Counted from the first letter of the stretch, positions 1 through 10,843 are shown. The stretch is 64,000 nt of DNA from Bursaphelenchus xylophilus (GCA_904066235.2 CAJFCV020000001.1:9858001-9922000); one strand, 5' to 3'. Notes: generated by a model from the letters alone, not told the origin. Numbers and translations are program-made.

Positions 1-73
1 CTGCCAATTGTCTGCTGATCCGGCGGCGTTCCCGCGCGAATAAATAAAACGTAGATAAGGCTTATTTATTAGT

Positions 74-957
74 TTAGTCATCAGCAGTTAAAACTAAGTT
101 TATCTTAACGTCCGTATCTTCCACAGGGACTTCTTCCAGGATCTGCTCATTCAATGCCAACGCTACCCGGTAAGGCGCTGTGGCGTTTGGGAAATTGAGG
201 TTATGCTCTCTAAAGAACTTGTCGTAAAATCCCATTCCATGGCCTAGACGGTCTCCTGACCTTGTAAATGCCACTCCCGGAGCAAGGATAAGATTTAGGG
301 GACCTGGAATCATCATTATCAATAGTAACTCATCTCAAATACGGTGGAACCTCTGTACAACAAATTTATAACAATTAGACTAAAGTGAACCTCCGTGAAA
401 CGAAGCCGCTTTTTAAAAAGCAAATTTTTGGTCCCTTGCTTGTAGTGCTTTGACTGTAGTTAAGTTTAAGTTAATTACCAGTGTTATCATAAGTGGTTCG
501 TCCATCGATGCTCTCAAACTGTCGGATATCCCACAGTGTTGGTTTTAAGTCATCGAATTCTTTTACAGAGTTTATCTGCACCATGAACATCTTTGGATTT
601 CCCTTTTGGAACCTTAAAAACATTGATTCATTTTCTTTTGCATAATTTGAAATTTAATAAGTGTGTCATAACTCTTACCATGGAATAAAAACTTCCTTGT
701 TTTCTAACAGAGCCAATTTGATAATCTCATCGGTCTTGATTTCGCCGGCTGTGTTAACGTAAATGGAGATCCGTTGAGATTGCACGAACCATTCTGCTGA
801 CCGTACCTAAAATTACTTAAAATGACTTTGATTCTTCCCTCCTGCTTACTTTATCGAACACCGCTTTACTCTGCCGATCAATCTCATCCTCACTAATCTG
901 CGCCAATTTCGTGGCCATTTCTTTCCTCAAAAGCTTCTTGGCCGCCTTCAAAGTCAT
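74..957 (-). CDS. MTHFS: 5-formyltetrahydrofolate cyclo-ligase (methenyl-THF synthetase)
   Basis: Exons 957-850, 806-679, 612-479 and 303-74 join in frame to a complete 199-residue protein, close to the usual size of about 200. The family converts 5-formyl-THF to 5,10-methenyl-THF using ATP, in the one-carbon folate pool. The N-terminus is the typical basic helix (AAKKLLRKEM). The last exon holds the nucleotide/phosphate-binding signature, with LILAPGVAFTRSGDRLGHGMG followed by GFYDKFF. The middle exons contain the conserved VFIPW...F.KGNPKMFM region and the substrate-side segment DIRQFE. All four splice joins keep frame with GT/AG sites. The start is the only upstream in-frame ATG before the conserved helix. 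It lies about 300 bp downstream of the collagen gene on the same strand. Identification is firm. Confidence 0.93.
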
Positions 958-1253
958 ATTCCAAACCTTTATTTACCGAGTACAAATGCCAGTGCATGTT
1001 CTAAATGAGAACGCTTGTTTATATTTATCCATACCGGCGTCGAATAAACAGCTCCTCCCTCTTTTCGGCGTTTTTTCGATCACTCACACCTGAAGGAACT
1101 GGTCGAAGTTGGTCTTCGAACGTCATCGATAAGGAAAATATTAAATATTGATGTGTAATTTGAAATTTCCTTTTGATTACAGAATATACAAGGGGTCTTT
1201 TGATGACATTTATTTTGTCGAAAGAGACATATTTCTCAAAAATAAACATAAAA

Positions 1254-2270
1254 TTAGTATCTTCTGTATCCACTGTCTCGCGCATCGCCTCCGAATGCTC
1301 CAGCGCCAGTCTTTGGAGGGCATGGACAGTATTCGGCGTCCTTTCCGGGTCTTCCAATGGGTCCCTCACTACCTTCGGGGCCTGGAGGACCAATTGGACC
1401 CTGAGGTCCTGGACCTCCAGGTGGTCCCTTTGGTCCGGCCGGTCCTGGTGGAGCGTCTTTTCCGGCGTTTCCGGCTGGCCCAGCTTCTCCACGAGGTCCT
1501 CGAAGACCCTTAGGGCCTGGTCTTCCAATTGGGTGTCTTCCATCAAGACCTTTTTCTCCTGGAGGTCCTGGTGGTCCCTCATGTCCAGCGGGTCCAGGAG
1601 GTCCTTGCTCACCTGGAGAGCCGGGTTGCCCATCTTTTCCTGGCTGTCCGGGCTGTCCGTCAGCTCCTTTCATTCCTCGCATTCCGGGTCTTCCCAATGG
1701 ACCCGGAGGTCCTTGAGGTCCAGCTGGGCAATTGAAGCAGGCTCCAGTGTCTTGGCTTTCAGGCGTGACATCATCCGCGTCCTTTCCGTTAATTCCATCT
1801 AATCCGTCAACTCCTGGAAGTCCTGGAGCACCGGCAACGCCCTTAGGACCTGGCGGCCCCGGAGGGCATTTGTTGTCCGCTCCGGACTTGCATGCACATT
1901 GATCGCTGGGAGCTGGACCAGCTGGCGGAGCAGCACTTGGAGTGGCCGGTGGGTTGCCTCCAGGTCTCCGCCCTCCCTCCTCATAGCCTCCGGATTGTCC
2001 TGATGGTCCAACTGGACCTTTCCCTTCATCGTATCCACTTCGTGCGCCTTCGTATTGCCTTTTGTGACGGTTCAGGTTGACCTTCTGGGCAACGTAGATC
2101 ATGTCCTTCCACAAATCGTCAGTAGTGACTTTGAAGTAGTCCATCTCGACATCGAATTCATCCCAGGTGGAGCTGAGGTCGATGTGGATGCTGTACATGA
2201 ACAGCATGCATACCAACAGAACGACGCCACTGATGGCCGAAGCGGCGAAAGTCGCCGTCTGAACCTTCAT
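1254..2270 (-). CDS. cuticle collagen, single exon, 338 aa
   Basis: The protein opens with the nematode cuticle-collagen N-terminal block: a short cytoplasmic start, a membrane-spanning/signal-anchor segment (about residues 12-29, SAISGVVLLVCMLFMYSI), then a conserved aspartate-rich helix. A furin-type site RHKR follows at about residues 68-71. Beyond a small Cys cluster (CACKSGADNKC) come Gly-X-Y blocks interrupted once around a second Cys pair (CFNC), ending with a Cys-Pro-Cys and a short Tyr/Arg tail (GYRRY). Such collagens are secreted by the hypodermis, trimerise and are cross-linked into the cuticle. No intron is needed. Several long ORFs in other frames and on the other strand are shadows of the Gly-X-Y composition. 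I cannot assign a specific col gene. Confidence 0.95.
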   Translation of the reverse strand: MKVQTATFAASAISGVVLLVCMLFMYSIHIDLSSTWDEFDVEMDYFKVTTDDLWKDMIYVAQKVNLNRHKRQYEGARSGYDEGKGPVGPSGQSGGYEEGGRRPGGNPPATPSAAPPAGPAPSDQCACKSGADNKCPPGPPGPKGVAGAPGLPGVDGLDGINGKDADDVTPESQDTGACFNCPAGPQGPPGPLGRPGMRGMKGADGQPGQPGKDGQPGSPGEQGPPGPAGHEGPPGPPGEKGLDGRHPIGRPGPKGLRGPRGEAGPAGNAGKDAPPGPAGPKGPPGGPGPQGPIGPPGPEGSEGPIGRPGKDAEYCPCPPKTGAGAFGGDARDSGYRRY

Positions 2271-2307
2271 CCCGGCTGTTTAAGCTCAAATGCCATTTAC
2301 TGTGGGC

Positions 2308-2314
2308 TTAAATA
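2308..2314 (-). promoter_or_regulatory. TATA-like box of the collagen gene
   Basis: On the minus strand TATTTAA lies about 40 bp upstream of the collagen ATG, in the position expected for a short-leader, strongly expressed structural gene. It is assigned by position and motif only. Confidence 0.35.
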
Positions 2315-2329
2315 GTTTGCAGTCTATGT

Positions 2330-3518
2330 GGGCGGATCTTAGGATGAGATGAACAAGGGGTGACTTGGGAATCAAGTCATTTCTGGATTCTGTGCGTGGG
2401 CAGGCCGCGCCCGAAGTAACAAGACATAATAGCAGCGATGCAGATGTCACCGATCCCTACCGGTTTTATCTGGATGTTTCAGCAAACCTGGGATCAATCT
2501 GCTAGCCCGCCATAATCTTTCTTATCCTCGGGCGCAGCACGCCCTTTCTCAATTTTAAGGGCGGGGCACTCATAGACTGCAGTGACCGAGGAGACACCCA
2601 AAAACAGCTCGACATTGTTTTCAAGAATAATAAACCCCCCGAAAACATCCGTTATCCCGGTTTTGGAATCGCGGATCTTCAGGAATCAAGTGATTTATGC
2701 TTGACTGCACTGTAATCGGGTTCAACCGTTACCAATTCCCATGAGAGACAGAAAAAGAACAAGTTGTTCCAGATCAGCACTTACTCGTCACGCCACAAAG
2801 ACCGTTGGATGCACGGTGCAAAATGTTTTTTCGGGTTTATTCACAGTGCCTGGACACTTCTTCGCTTTCGCAAAGTGCATCTTGAACTTTTTCCCACGCT
2901 TGTCGCGAACGCACTTTGGATTTTTGCCTTTGCGCACCGTGCAAACCTCAAAAAAGCCGATTGCACTGTGCACATTTTTGATCAAAATCGCAGCGGTGCA
3001 GTTGAGAAAAGCTTACGTCGCAGCGATATTTCAAATGCACAGTTCAAAATCAAAAAAAAGGTGAGTGCACGGTGCAAGAACTCGCGAATTTTTGTGCACG
3101 GTGCGGACCGCGGAGCAATGTCCAGGCACTTTGTGAAAATGCAAATGATAGACCCCATTAGATTAATGATAATGGTGGAGAGTCACAGTAACTTTGATCA
3201 TTCCTATAACAACGAAGAAAATAAAATCATGTCAAAATTGCTTATTTTCAAGTCAAAGGTATTTTTTGATTGTTGGGAGTAAAAGTTCGGCTTATCGCCG
3301 CACACTTAGACGTCATTTACAATATTTTCGACCCACGAGCAACCGCTCCCAATCCCATTTTTTATTGCTGACCTTTTTTTTTAAAAAACTTCTCGGCATC
3401 CGTTACGACGCAATGGCGCCCGAAAAATCTTCGCTATTCGGATACCAGCGGTGAGATGAAAGTAAAAGTCGACGGGGAAGTGCTTGTCATTTTTAATAAA
3501 TAAATCAATAAGCCTTAG
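2330..3518. other. intergenic region with a decayed inverted-repeat element
   Basis: This stretch has no convincing gene. From 2784 it contains a sequence starting TACTCGTCACGCCACAAAG, a variant of the TIR seen at 9568 and 38536, followed to about 3110 by many GCACGGTGCA/GCACTGTGCA-type palindromes. The matching right terminus is not recognisable, so it looks like an old, broken copy. The ORFs inside it (2741-3064, 2764-3282) are not supported as genes. Confidence 0.5.
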
Positions 3519-6500
3519 TTATTGCAATTGGTAGGTCAGCAGCAAAAGGAATGGATAAAATACAACTGGAATGGATGGGAAATGTGTGCAACTTGAGCTT
3601 TTTACGTGGAAAACACGCAGTCTGGCAGTGGATACGGTAATTTTCGGGGTGTTGGAGATGACTTTGTCTTCCATTGGACGGTCATAATTGTACTCTCCGT
3701 AGTTCCTGGAAGTTGTTTGCAATGAAATTAGAGATTAGTATATTCGATATGTTCTATTTAGTATCAAAATCATACCAGTTATCTCCTTGCCTAGTGTCAT
3801 AGCCATCTTCAACTTGATGATCATGCCAATGAGGAGTTGCGGTGCTTGTCATCGCCTCTCGAGTAGTTGTTACAGTGGTTGTAGTAGTCTCTTCAGTTGT
3901 TGTGACAACTGCCGTGGTCTCAGGAACTATCGGATATTCATCTTCCCCTTCCATTTGATCAATTTCTTCGTCTATCAGCATAAACCTCCTGGTAAGAAAA
4001 ACATCCTCGCTCATTACGAAAGGATACTTTGTGAGAATCTCGGGGAAACTGTCATTCCTCGATGTCAAAGGTTCATTGCCTCGGAAAGTTCGCATCTTTC
4101 GATTGATCCGGAAGCAATGACTACAAAAATATATTAAATATCTCCATGAGACACCTACCCAGTAACATGATCAATGACATATTGTCCGCCATAGATCTCG
4201 TTCCACTGAAATATGGACACCTCATTGCCAGAATAATATATCTGATTGAAGGACCCTTTCAGTTCTCCGGTCGTTTGATCAATTACACAGTAAAACTAAA
4301 ATAAATGTAAAGGAGAGCACAACTGCCTTACATTTCCAGTAAAACACTCTTTTCCCATCGCATCCGTAGTTTCCGTGGTTAACAAAGGGTCAGGGGAGGC
4401 CGACAAATAGCTCTTGATTAGTCCATAAGCTCCGATATCCGCGGCGCTGGGCCGTCTTGTATATACAATTTCATGCTTGGGAGCAAGTTCGGTGAGGTCA
4501 ATGTATGAGGTTGGACTGAGAAAGACAAAATTTTTGAAGACAAACGCTTTGTCGGCATGGGGAACACGCAGATGAAGGACGAGTTTCTGGAGGTCTCTAA
4601 AATGTTCAAAAATGACAACGTTTATCGTTTGTTGCGCAATGGTCTTCAAGTCAGTGAAAAAGTTGTTAAAAAATGTCAAGTAAATAATTGCAAACGTTGC
4701 GTAAGAATCAACTCTGGCAATGGTTAATTTTACATACTGTCGGAACAAAAAGTCCTGATAATTTTGCACTGTGCGGATTTGAACGTTTTGAGTCGTTGCT
4801 GCGAAAATCTCGAAAAAAAGTGCTTTGCATGGTGCGTTTGACCCAAAAAGTGCATTTGCACAGTGCATTTTTTTGCCTTACGTCGCGCGCGATTCCCATT
4901 TTTCGGAGAATTCCATCGATTGCGACCCCGCATCGATTGCGACCCAGCATCGATTGCGACCCCGCATCGATTGCGACCCAAAATGGGGTAAAGCGACCCC
5001 GGGATGAAAATTCCTTGATTCTCTTCGGGAAAAACTTGCTTTAGGGGTTTTCGAGGGTGCTGATTTCGAAAATGATGTTCATTTTTCCTCTAGTACTACA
5101 TAGTGCTGTCTGATACTATATAGTACGAAGTCAAAATATGGCTTTTGACGTTAAATACTCGATTTAGGGGTTTTCGAGGGTGCTGATTTCGAAAATGATG
5201 TTCATTTTTCCTCTAGTACTACATAGTACTGTCTGATACTATATAGTACGAAGTCAAAATATGGCTTTTGACGTTAATGGTGTTGGTTTGATGCTTAGTA
5301 CTCTTCAAAAACACGTTTTAAAGACTTGGTGCTATATAGTACTGTCTGATACTATATAGTACGAAGTAAAAATAGGCTTACTAAGCACCAGAACAACACC
5401 ACGAACGCCTAAAGGCCAACTTTACACCTCGTACTACATAGTATCAGATAGTACTATATAGCACCAAGTCTTTAAAACGTGTTTTTGAAGAGTACTAAGC
5501 ATCAAACCAACACCATTAACGTCAAAAGCCATATTTTCACTTCGTACTATATAGTATCAGACAGTACTATGTAGTACTAGAGGAAAATGAACATCATTTT
5601 CGAAATCAGCACCCTCGAAAACCCCTAAATCGAGTATTTAACGTCAAAAGCGATATTTTCACTTCGTACTATATAGTATCAGACAGCACTATGTAGTACT
5701 AGAGGTAAAATGAACATCATTTTCGAAATCAGCACCCTCGAAAACCCCTAAAGCAAGTTTTTCCCGAAGAGAATCAAGGAATTTTCATCCCGGGGTCGCT
5801 TTACCCCATTTTGGGTCGCAATCGATGCGGGGTCGCAATCGATGCGAGGTCGCAATCGAGCGGGGTCGCAATCGAAGGATTCCTTTTTCGAAGCGGAAAA
5901 TCGTTTTTTTTTCAGAGTGAAACCGCGCAAAAACCGCACGGTGCAAAATTTCAGGATTTTTTGTCCCGACTAAACGACTCCTAAGATTTTGTTTAAAATA
6001 CACTTTTGTCATCCTTGTGTAAGAATACGGATTATAAAAAAGACATTCACGAGATGCTATTTTATGACATTTCGCATTACTTTCGAACCCATCCCATCAA
6101 CGTTTTTTGAGAAAAGGAAGACAAAAAACTAACTAAAATGCACCACAGAATCGTCAAATACATGTATGTGCATACTTTTTAATAAGGACAACTTTGTTCT
6201 CAGTCACCCGAACCACGCCATATGGTCGACTTCGATGATACACCGGAAGTATTTTCGGGCGACTCGCCTCGAAGCCATCAATATGTCCCCGATTCAGCGG
6301 GTTGCCATACTCGGTGAAAAAAAGCCAATCCATTATTTCGGCCTCTAAAAAGTAAAATCATTCAAATGTTACTCGGTCGATGGTGCATTACATTAATAAA
6401 TTACACATACGCCTTGATGACATACCTGGACTTGGGTCGGAAAAGACCTCAACATAATGCTGGAAGTCGCCCTCTTGGATATGACGGTTGCACTCTGGGT

Positions 6501-6752
6501 CGGCTGAAGAAAGTTCATATGAAATCGTATGTAAAACATATAATTATCTATTTAAAATTCATCGACTCCAAGTTTGATGGTGACTATGTGTAATTTCCAG
6601 TGAAAAAGTTTAACATAATTAGTCTAGCCGAAGAAATCAAAGTATTTCTTTGGGTCATATTGCGTATTCTTACCTCGACTTTTTGCTATTAAATGCATCA
6701 TCCAAAATAGAAATACCCACAAATAAACAGAGTAAGTGCTGTAAGAGCTCAT
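3519..6752 (-). CDS. secreted or GPI-anchored protein of unknown function
   Basis: Seven exons, 6752-6674, 6503-6426, 6344-6176, 4596-4332, 4295-4159, 4120-3776 and 3705-3519, join with consistent phases to 419 residues. Residues about 1-26 form a signal peptide (MSSYSTYSVYLWVFLFWMMH start). The body is a globular Cys-poor region of about 240 residues. A Thr-rich, probably O-glycosylated stretch follows (ETTTTTVTTT). The protein ends in a hydrophobic tail (VVFYPFLLLLTYQLQ) preceded by small residues, which suggests a GPI signal or tail anchor. Intron 3 is 1.6 kb and is filled by the fold-back element at 4737-5973; all other introns are short. I do not recognise the family. The model rests on phase-consistent joins, so the gene is credible although no homologue is named. 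Confidence 0.72.
4737..5973. mobile_element. 1.24-kb fold-back element with MITE-family termini
   Basis: The ends are inverted repeats: the left begins CTGTCGGAACAAAAAGTCCTG and the right, read on the other strand, begins TTAGTCGGGACAAAAAATCC. Both continue into TTTTGCAC(T/C)GTGCGG. Inside, nearly the whole element is a palindrome of two arms of about 600 bp around a short centre near 5395. Each arm carries a block of 17-bp repeats and the repeated motif TAGTACTACATAGTACTGTC. In the left arm a unit of about 120 bp, starting at the TTTAGGGGTTTTCGAGGG motif, is duplicated (5039-5160 and 5162-5280). It lies in intron 3 of the unknown secreted-protein gene and encodes no credible protein. The termini relate it to the elements at 9568, 31406 and 38536. 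Confidence 0.8.
4914..4981. repeat. four tandem 17-bp repeats
   Basis: Four head-to-tail copies of CATCGATTGCGACCCCG (third-from-last to last positions vary) lie at 4914-4930, 4931-4947, 4948-4964 and 4965-4981. Their mirror image, slightly decayed, is at about 5814-5878 in the opposite arm of the same fold-back element. Confidence 0.9.
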
Positions 6753-7125
6753 TCTTTGATCTGAAGTCGTTGGAACGTCTAGAATTAGCAAGAAAAATCA
6801 GATTCAGAGTAAAATTTATCTTTTCTCCATCAAAATTAAACAAAAAGTACTCAAATCCACAAAAAACGCGTGTCCCATTAAAGTTGGGGCCAAATTATGC
6901 CGAGTTGACTTAAAAGGGCGCAGAACGCTAAAGAATTCAGGCCGCGCCCCAAGCCCTGACCCCGACAAAACGGGATAGCGTGCTCGGAATGTCCAATCCG
7001 GTCCGGAGGTTCCGGCCATTTTTCTCTGTGCGGCCGTTCTCTTGTCAGAGATTACGAATGGGACGAAGAATTAGGTTGGAATGCAAATTTAATCCAATTC
7101 GGGAGGACAAAGTTTATTCGAGGGA
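6753..7125. other. intergenic spacer
   Basis: This is 370 bp between two minus-strand genes and presumably includes the promoter of the secreted-protein gene. I see no further feature. Confidence 0.4.
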
Positions 7126-7747
7126 TCAATTGGCCGGAGAGACAAGAATTTCAGCACATGAGTTCAGAGATTCCGCATTCGCGCCTTGAGGGTTGTCGCC
7201 AAATGGGACCTTGATGCGGATGTATTGGGGGGCTTGCACAGTGCAGTTGTTGCCCATCATATCCTAAAAACTACATAAAAACGATCAAGTCTTACCTGAA
7301 GCGCCTGTCTTTGACCATTGACTTTGAGAACGGCGAAGAGAGTGGACTTCATCTGGCGGAAATCAGCGTCCTTCAAGATGGAACCATCCCACAGCTCGAA
7401 CAAATGTCTGACATTCCTGTCTTTCTCGTCTGGAGTCTTGTTCTCGTCGTATTTCAGCTTCATGTAGCGAACTTCGGTGGGAGAGAAGCGAACTCGGATG
7501 TAGATCTTCACCCAACCCTTCGGAGGCATCTTGTGCTTTGCATTGGTAGGGCTAAAAGATGAAATGTACAGTACAATCTAAAATTGCATAACAAACAAAA
7601 GGGTGTGTCTTACGTTTCGATCCGCCAATGCTTGGTCTTGTGGGTTCCTCGGCCGGTTTGTTTGGTCGATTCATTCTTTCCAGAATTGGAGGAATCGTCC
7701 TTGAGTTCGGTCTCTGGCGGACGAGCTAGATCGTTTTCCTCGGGCAT
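7126..7747 (-). CDS. unknown protein, 175 aa
   Basis: Exons 7747-7614, 7551-7296 and 7263-7126 join in frame to 175 residues. The first 50 residues are acidic then basic and probably disordered (MPEENDLARPPETELKDD). The rest looks like a compact alpha/beta domain, from WVKIYIRVRFSPTEVRYMKL through HLFELWDGSILKDADFR to VQAPQYIRIKVPFGDNP. There is no signal peptide or membrane segment, so it is probably cytosolic or nuclear. The short introns have clean GT/AG sites. I do not recognise the family and assign no function. Confidence 0.68.
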
Positions 7748-8062
7748 CTTGCTATCAACTCACTCTTCACACCACCGCGAACAAAAATTAATGACATTCC
7801 AATGGAAACGTCCCGTTTTTATACCTAAAATTTACATAAAAGTTGATATTCAAGGAGAAAACAAAGAAAAAACAAAACTAAAGCGGCTTGATTCAACTTT
7901 GTCAACTGCCACAAGATTACTCCCAAAACCTAAATTTTCAAGAAAGACCGCAAAAGATCGTAATAAACTTTTATATAACGCTCCACTTACATACATAATA
8001 TAATTGGTTGAACAAAAATGACAACTCGAAGATGTGGAGGAAACCTAATTGCATTATGTTGA
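7748..8062. other. intergenic spacer
   Basis: This is 315 bp of AT-rich sequence between two minus-strand genes. A short plus-strand ORF (7584-8003) overlaps it but is antisense to an exon, and I do not support it. Confidence 0.4.
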
Positions 8063-8281
8063 TCAGGTTGACTCCAAAATCTCATGGACCACTCGAAGAT
8101 ACCAATTGATGAATCCTGATTTGTGACCAACAACGACGAAGAACACAAAGAGAAGGATGGCCAAGAGAAGGTGGAACAATTCAATAAGGGAATCCTGTCG
8201 CTTCTTTGGGTCAGTTAGGAATGAAAGCCATCCTTCGCCTGAAACTCGAGTGGGCTTTCCTCGAACTCGTGGTGCTGCCAT
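8063..8281 (-). CDS. small single-pass membrane protein, 72 aa
   Basis: This is an intron-less ORF. A splice acceptor (TTTCAG) lies 8 nt before the ATG with no upstream coding exon, as expected for spliced-leader trans-splicing. Residues 1-30 are basic and hydrophilic. A strong membrane segment follows at about residues 34-54 (LIELFHLLLAILLFVFFVVVG), then a short C-terminal tail (HKSGFINWYLRVVHEILEST). I do not recognise it. It could be a small subunit of an ER or organellar membrane complex, but nothing in the sequence says which. Confidence 0.55.
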   Translation of the reverse strand: MAAPRVRGKPTRVSGEGWLSFLTDPKKRQDSLIELFHLLLAILLFVFFVVVGHKSGFINWYLRVVHEILEST

Positions 8282-9567
8282 TGGGGTTTCTGAAACTAAA
8301 TTTTTACACAATCGGGTAAAAGCTAGGTAAATCGTACATCACCAGAAAGTAAAAGATCTTGTTTTACGACAAAAAAATTGTCGATCAACAGATTTTCCGA
8401 CAGAGCGAGCCTCGTGTCATTTCGTTCCCCATGAGTCAAGTGTTTCCCTTCTTTACCTAATTGCTGTAAGAGAAGAAACCTCTGGCTACGTTGATACGGT
8501 ATACAACATTTCTGATCTAATTTTACACATCTGAGATTCACCATTGTGTCTTTCAAATCCTTTAGAACTACCACTTAACCATTTACTTACGAAAATATTT
8601 GCAGGATTACTCAATTAATTTCATAAAGGATTACCAACTCAATTATTGTGTTATATCCCTGCAATCTTAATGCTATTTAACCGAAAGTTTAAAAGATAGA
8701 GCTTAACTTCTGTCTGGGTTTTGGTATTTATCATTATAGGTGAATTATGTATAATATAATATATGTAATATAATATACAATAATTGAGGAAACTTTGTCG
8801 GGTCCAGAAAAAACGTGTGTAACGAAAAATTTGGGTATGTGTACTCAGATAAAGGGGCTAAATTCTACTCCAAGATAGACTTACACGGTTGTTGACCGAC
8901 TATTTTTTTCTTCCGTATTACCGTAACCCCAGACTTAAAAGTTTCTTCTTTTTCTTTGTTTATTTCTAAAAGTGCGTGGTTATGTCTTCATCTATGTGAA
9001 TGTTAAAAAAAAACGTTTTCAATTGCTAATCAAAGGACCCAGTTTTTTTGCACTGTGCAAGAAATAAATAAATCCCCTGAAGCACATTTGATTTATCCGG
9101 AACGTACGACTAATTGACAGTGTAAAAAAGGCTGTGACGCTTTGCTGGTTACAACTACATTCTTCGGAACGTTGCACTTTTTTGATGGTTTTAAGAAAAC
9201 GAATGAGAAATTGAAAAAATTACGATGGGAGGAGAAATCTTCGTTTATTCAGACCATCTTGGGTGGCATTCGGAAGTTTTCATTCACGCGCTTTTAGGTT
9301 TTACCGCATAGTTGATTATGCTGTGTTGTTAGACGTGTTTAAAAACGCGGGCATGGAGTTCGAGAAGATCAGATTTATGGCAAAATATTTGGTATTTGGT
9401 TGAATTTTTTCGAAATATACGAATTTTTTTGTGTGGTCTACCGCTCAAATTGTATTCCCAAACCAAGTTCAGGCGCTGGAGTTTGTAAGCAATGACTCGA
9501 TGTGGCCTGAATTTTTTGCAAAAACAGCCTTTGCCACATTTTTTGTCGAGTTTGATTTCCTAAGGTA
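8282..9567. other. intergenic, no gene seen
   Basis: This is 1.3 kb of AT-rich sequence, including an ATATAATAT-type run at about 8738-8780. A lone TTTGCACTGTGCAAG palindrome near 9048-9062 resembles the core of the inverted-repeat element family. No supported coding region was found. Confidence 0.45.
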
Positions 9568-9741
9568 CTAGTCGCGCCATAAAGTCCTGACACATTTTGT
9601 CGCGGGTGTCGCGCGAGAAAATTGGCAAGCTCGTGCGAAAGTGCATGTCGCTAGTGCAAAAACCGGGAATTGCCGCGACGGGTCCGAAACGAAAACAAAA
9701 ATGCACTGTGCAAATTTCTCAGGACTTTACGTCGCGATTAG
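9568..9741. mobile_element. 174-bp TA-flanked inverted-repeat element (MITE)
   Basis: The left terminus CTAGTCGCGCCATAAAGTCC and the right terminus (reverse strand CTAATCGCGACGTAAAGTCC) form a near-perfect TIR of about 24 bp. TA occurs on both flanks (9566-9567 and 9742-9743), as in Tc1/mariner-type target-site duplications. The interior contains TGCACTGTGCA and other palindromes and has no coding capacity. Confidence 0.88.
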
Positions 9742-9743
9742 TA

Positions 9744-10843
9744 TGTGGCGCGACCAAAATAAAAGGTTTCTTTTGCAAGCATGGCCCCTCAGGCGCTGGA
9801 CGTGCCAGTTTAAAGTTATTTGCACCACAAATCTTTGTGATCTCCGTATGGCCCCAATTAATCCATTCGCTCTGCAAATATCATCCCGCGTATCTTCCAA
9901 TTCCCCAGACGACCTCACACTTACTTTTTACTGTATTTACACTCATCACCATTTTTTAAAAACAACTAGTGCTTTTTTGCTGGCCCGTCCAAGAGTATAA
10001 ATACACTTGAAGAACATCAAATTCTCAAGCTATTTGAACAGAAATTAATTTTTGCTATGTTTTTTTTTTATGTTAGGAGTTATCGGTTTGAGAACTTTTG
10101 TTACAAAATCGTTGTTGATCAACAAAAAGTAGTTCCCAGAAGTGAAACCCCCTCAATTTAAATTCGTGCAGACGGGTGTTCTGAAACATCAAATTCCTCG
10201 GATTACTGTGCTCGCGTGGATTCCCAAGGTGTAACAAGTACCACTAAAAATATTAAAATTCCATTTTAGTCTTTGAATTACGCAAAGGAGAACATTTCGT
10301 GACGACGAAAGTACATTCGTCTACGAACACTTCCAAAAAAGAAACATTTTACAGTAGTAAAGTGCGGGCAGACTTTAAAGTAATATGAGTTTTAGATATT
10401 CTAATGAACTTAAACTTTGCATTCTAAAAAACTAGTCATAAAATACTGCTTTAAATACTGTTGTTTGTTGCTTGGTTCAAACAACAGTATTTGAGTGCTT
10501 AATTTGGCAGCTTTTCAAATTGAGTGCTTAATTTGGCAGCTTTTCGGATACCCTTGGTAGTGCAATGACAGCCCACATTTACAGCGTTCTGTATCATGTG
10601 AAATTTTACCTGTAACTTTTTGGCAAACTAATTGGCATGTTCCCAATTCTTTTAGCGATTTCGAGTCTCAAGTATGCCTCATACATGTGTGTATTATAAT
10701 TATAGACGCTCAAAATTTTTGTTATCGTTGACACCGAATTTTAATGACAGCATAATGTCAGCTACGTGCTAGTTAAGGTTTTGTCTTTACGTGTTATTTC
10801 TCTTCTTGCAGAGCCAGAAGCTTATATTGTTGACCAGTTTACA
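9744..10843. other. intergenic region upstream of the chemoreceptor gene
   Basis: This is 1.1 kb with no supported gene. It contains a 15-bp perfect hairpin and a 24-bp direct repeat at 10453-10545, listed separately, and an acceptor-like TTGCAG near 10811 that may serve a trans-spliced leader or 5' UTR intron of the receptor gene. Confidence 0.45.
10453..10545. repeat. 15-bp hairpin followed by a 24-bp direct repeat
   Basis: AAATACTGTTGTTTG (10453-10467) is the exact reverse complement of CAAACAACAGTATTT (10478-10492), with a 10-nt loop. It is followed directly by two copies of GAGTGCTTAATTTGGCAGCT plus TTTC, at 10493-10516 and 10522-10545. Confidence 0.85.

Noticed and set aside
1025..2080. 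Long ORFs on both strands overlapping the first collagen
   Set aside because: They are frame shadows of repetitive Gly-X-Y coding sequence; the only frame with a recognised domain is the minus-strand collagen.
4914..4981. CRISPR-like array reading of the 17-bp repeats
   Set aside because: Repeats are contiguous without spacers, in a eukaryotic fold-back element.
8323..8574. 83-codon minus-strand ORF
   Set aside because: No recognisable feature, and its position upstream of the small membrane-protein gene fits promoter or leader sequence.
9597..10000. Plus-strand ORFs across the MITE at 9568-9741
   Set aside because: They run through TIRs and palindromes of a non-coding element.
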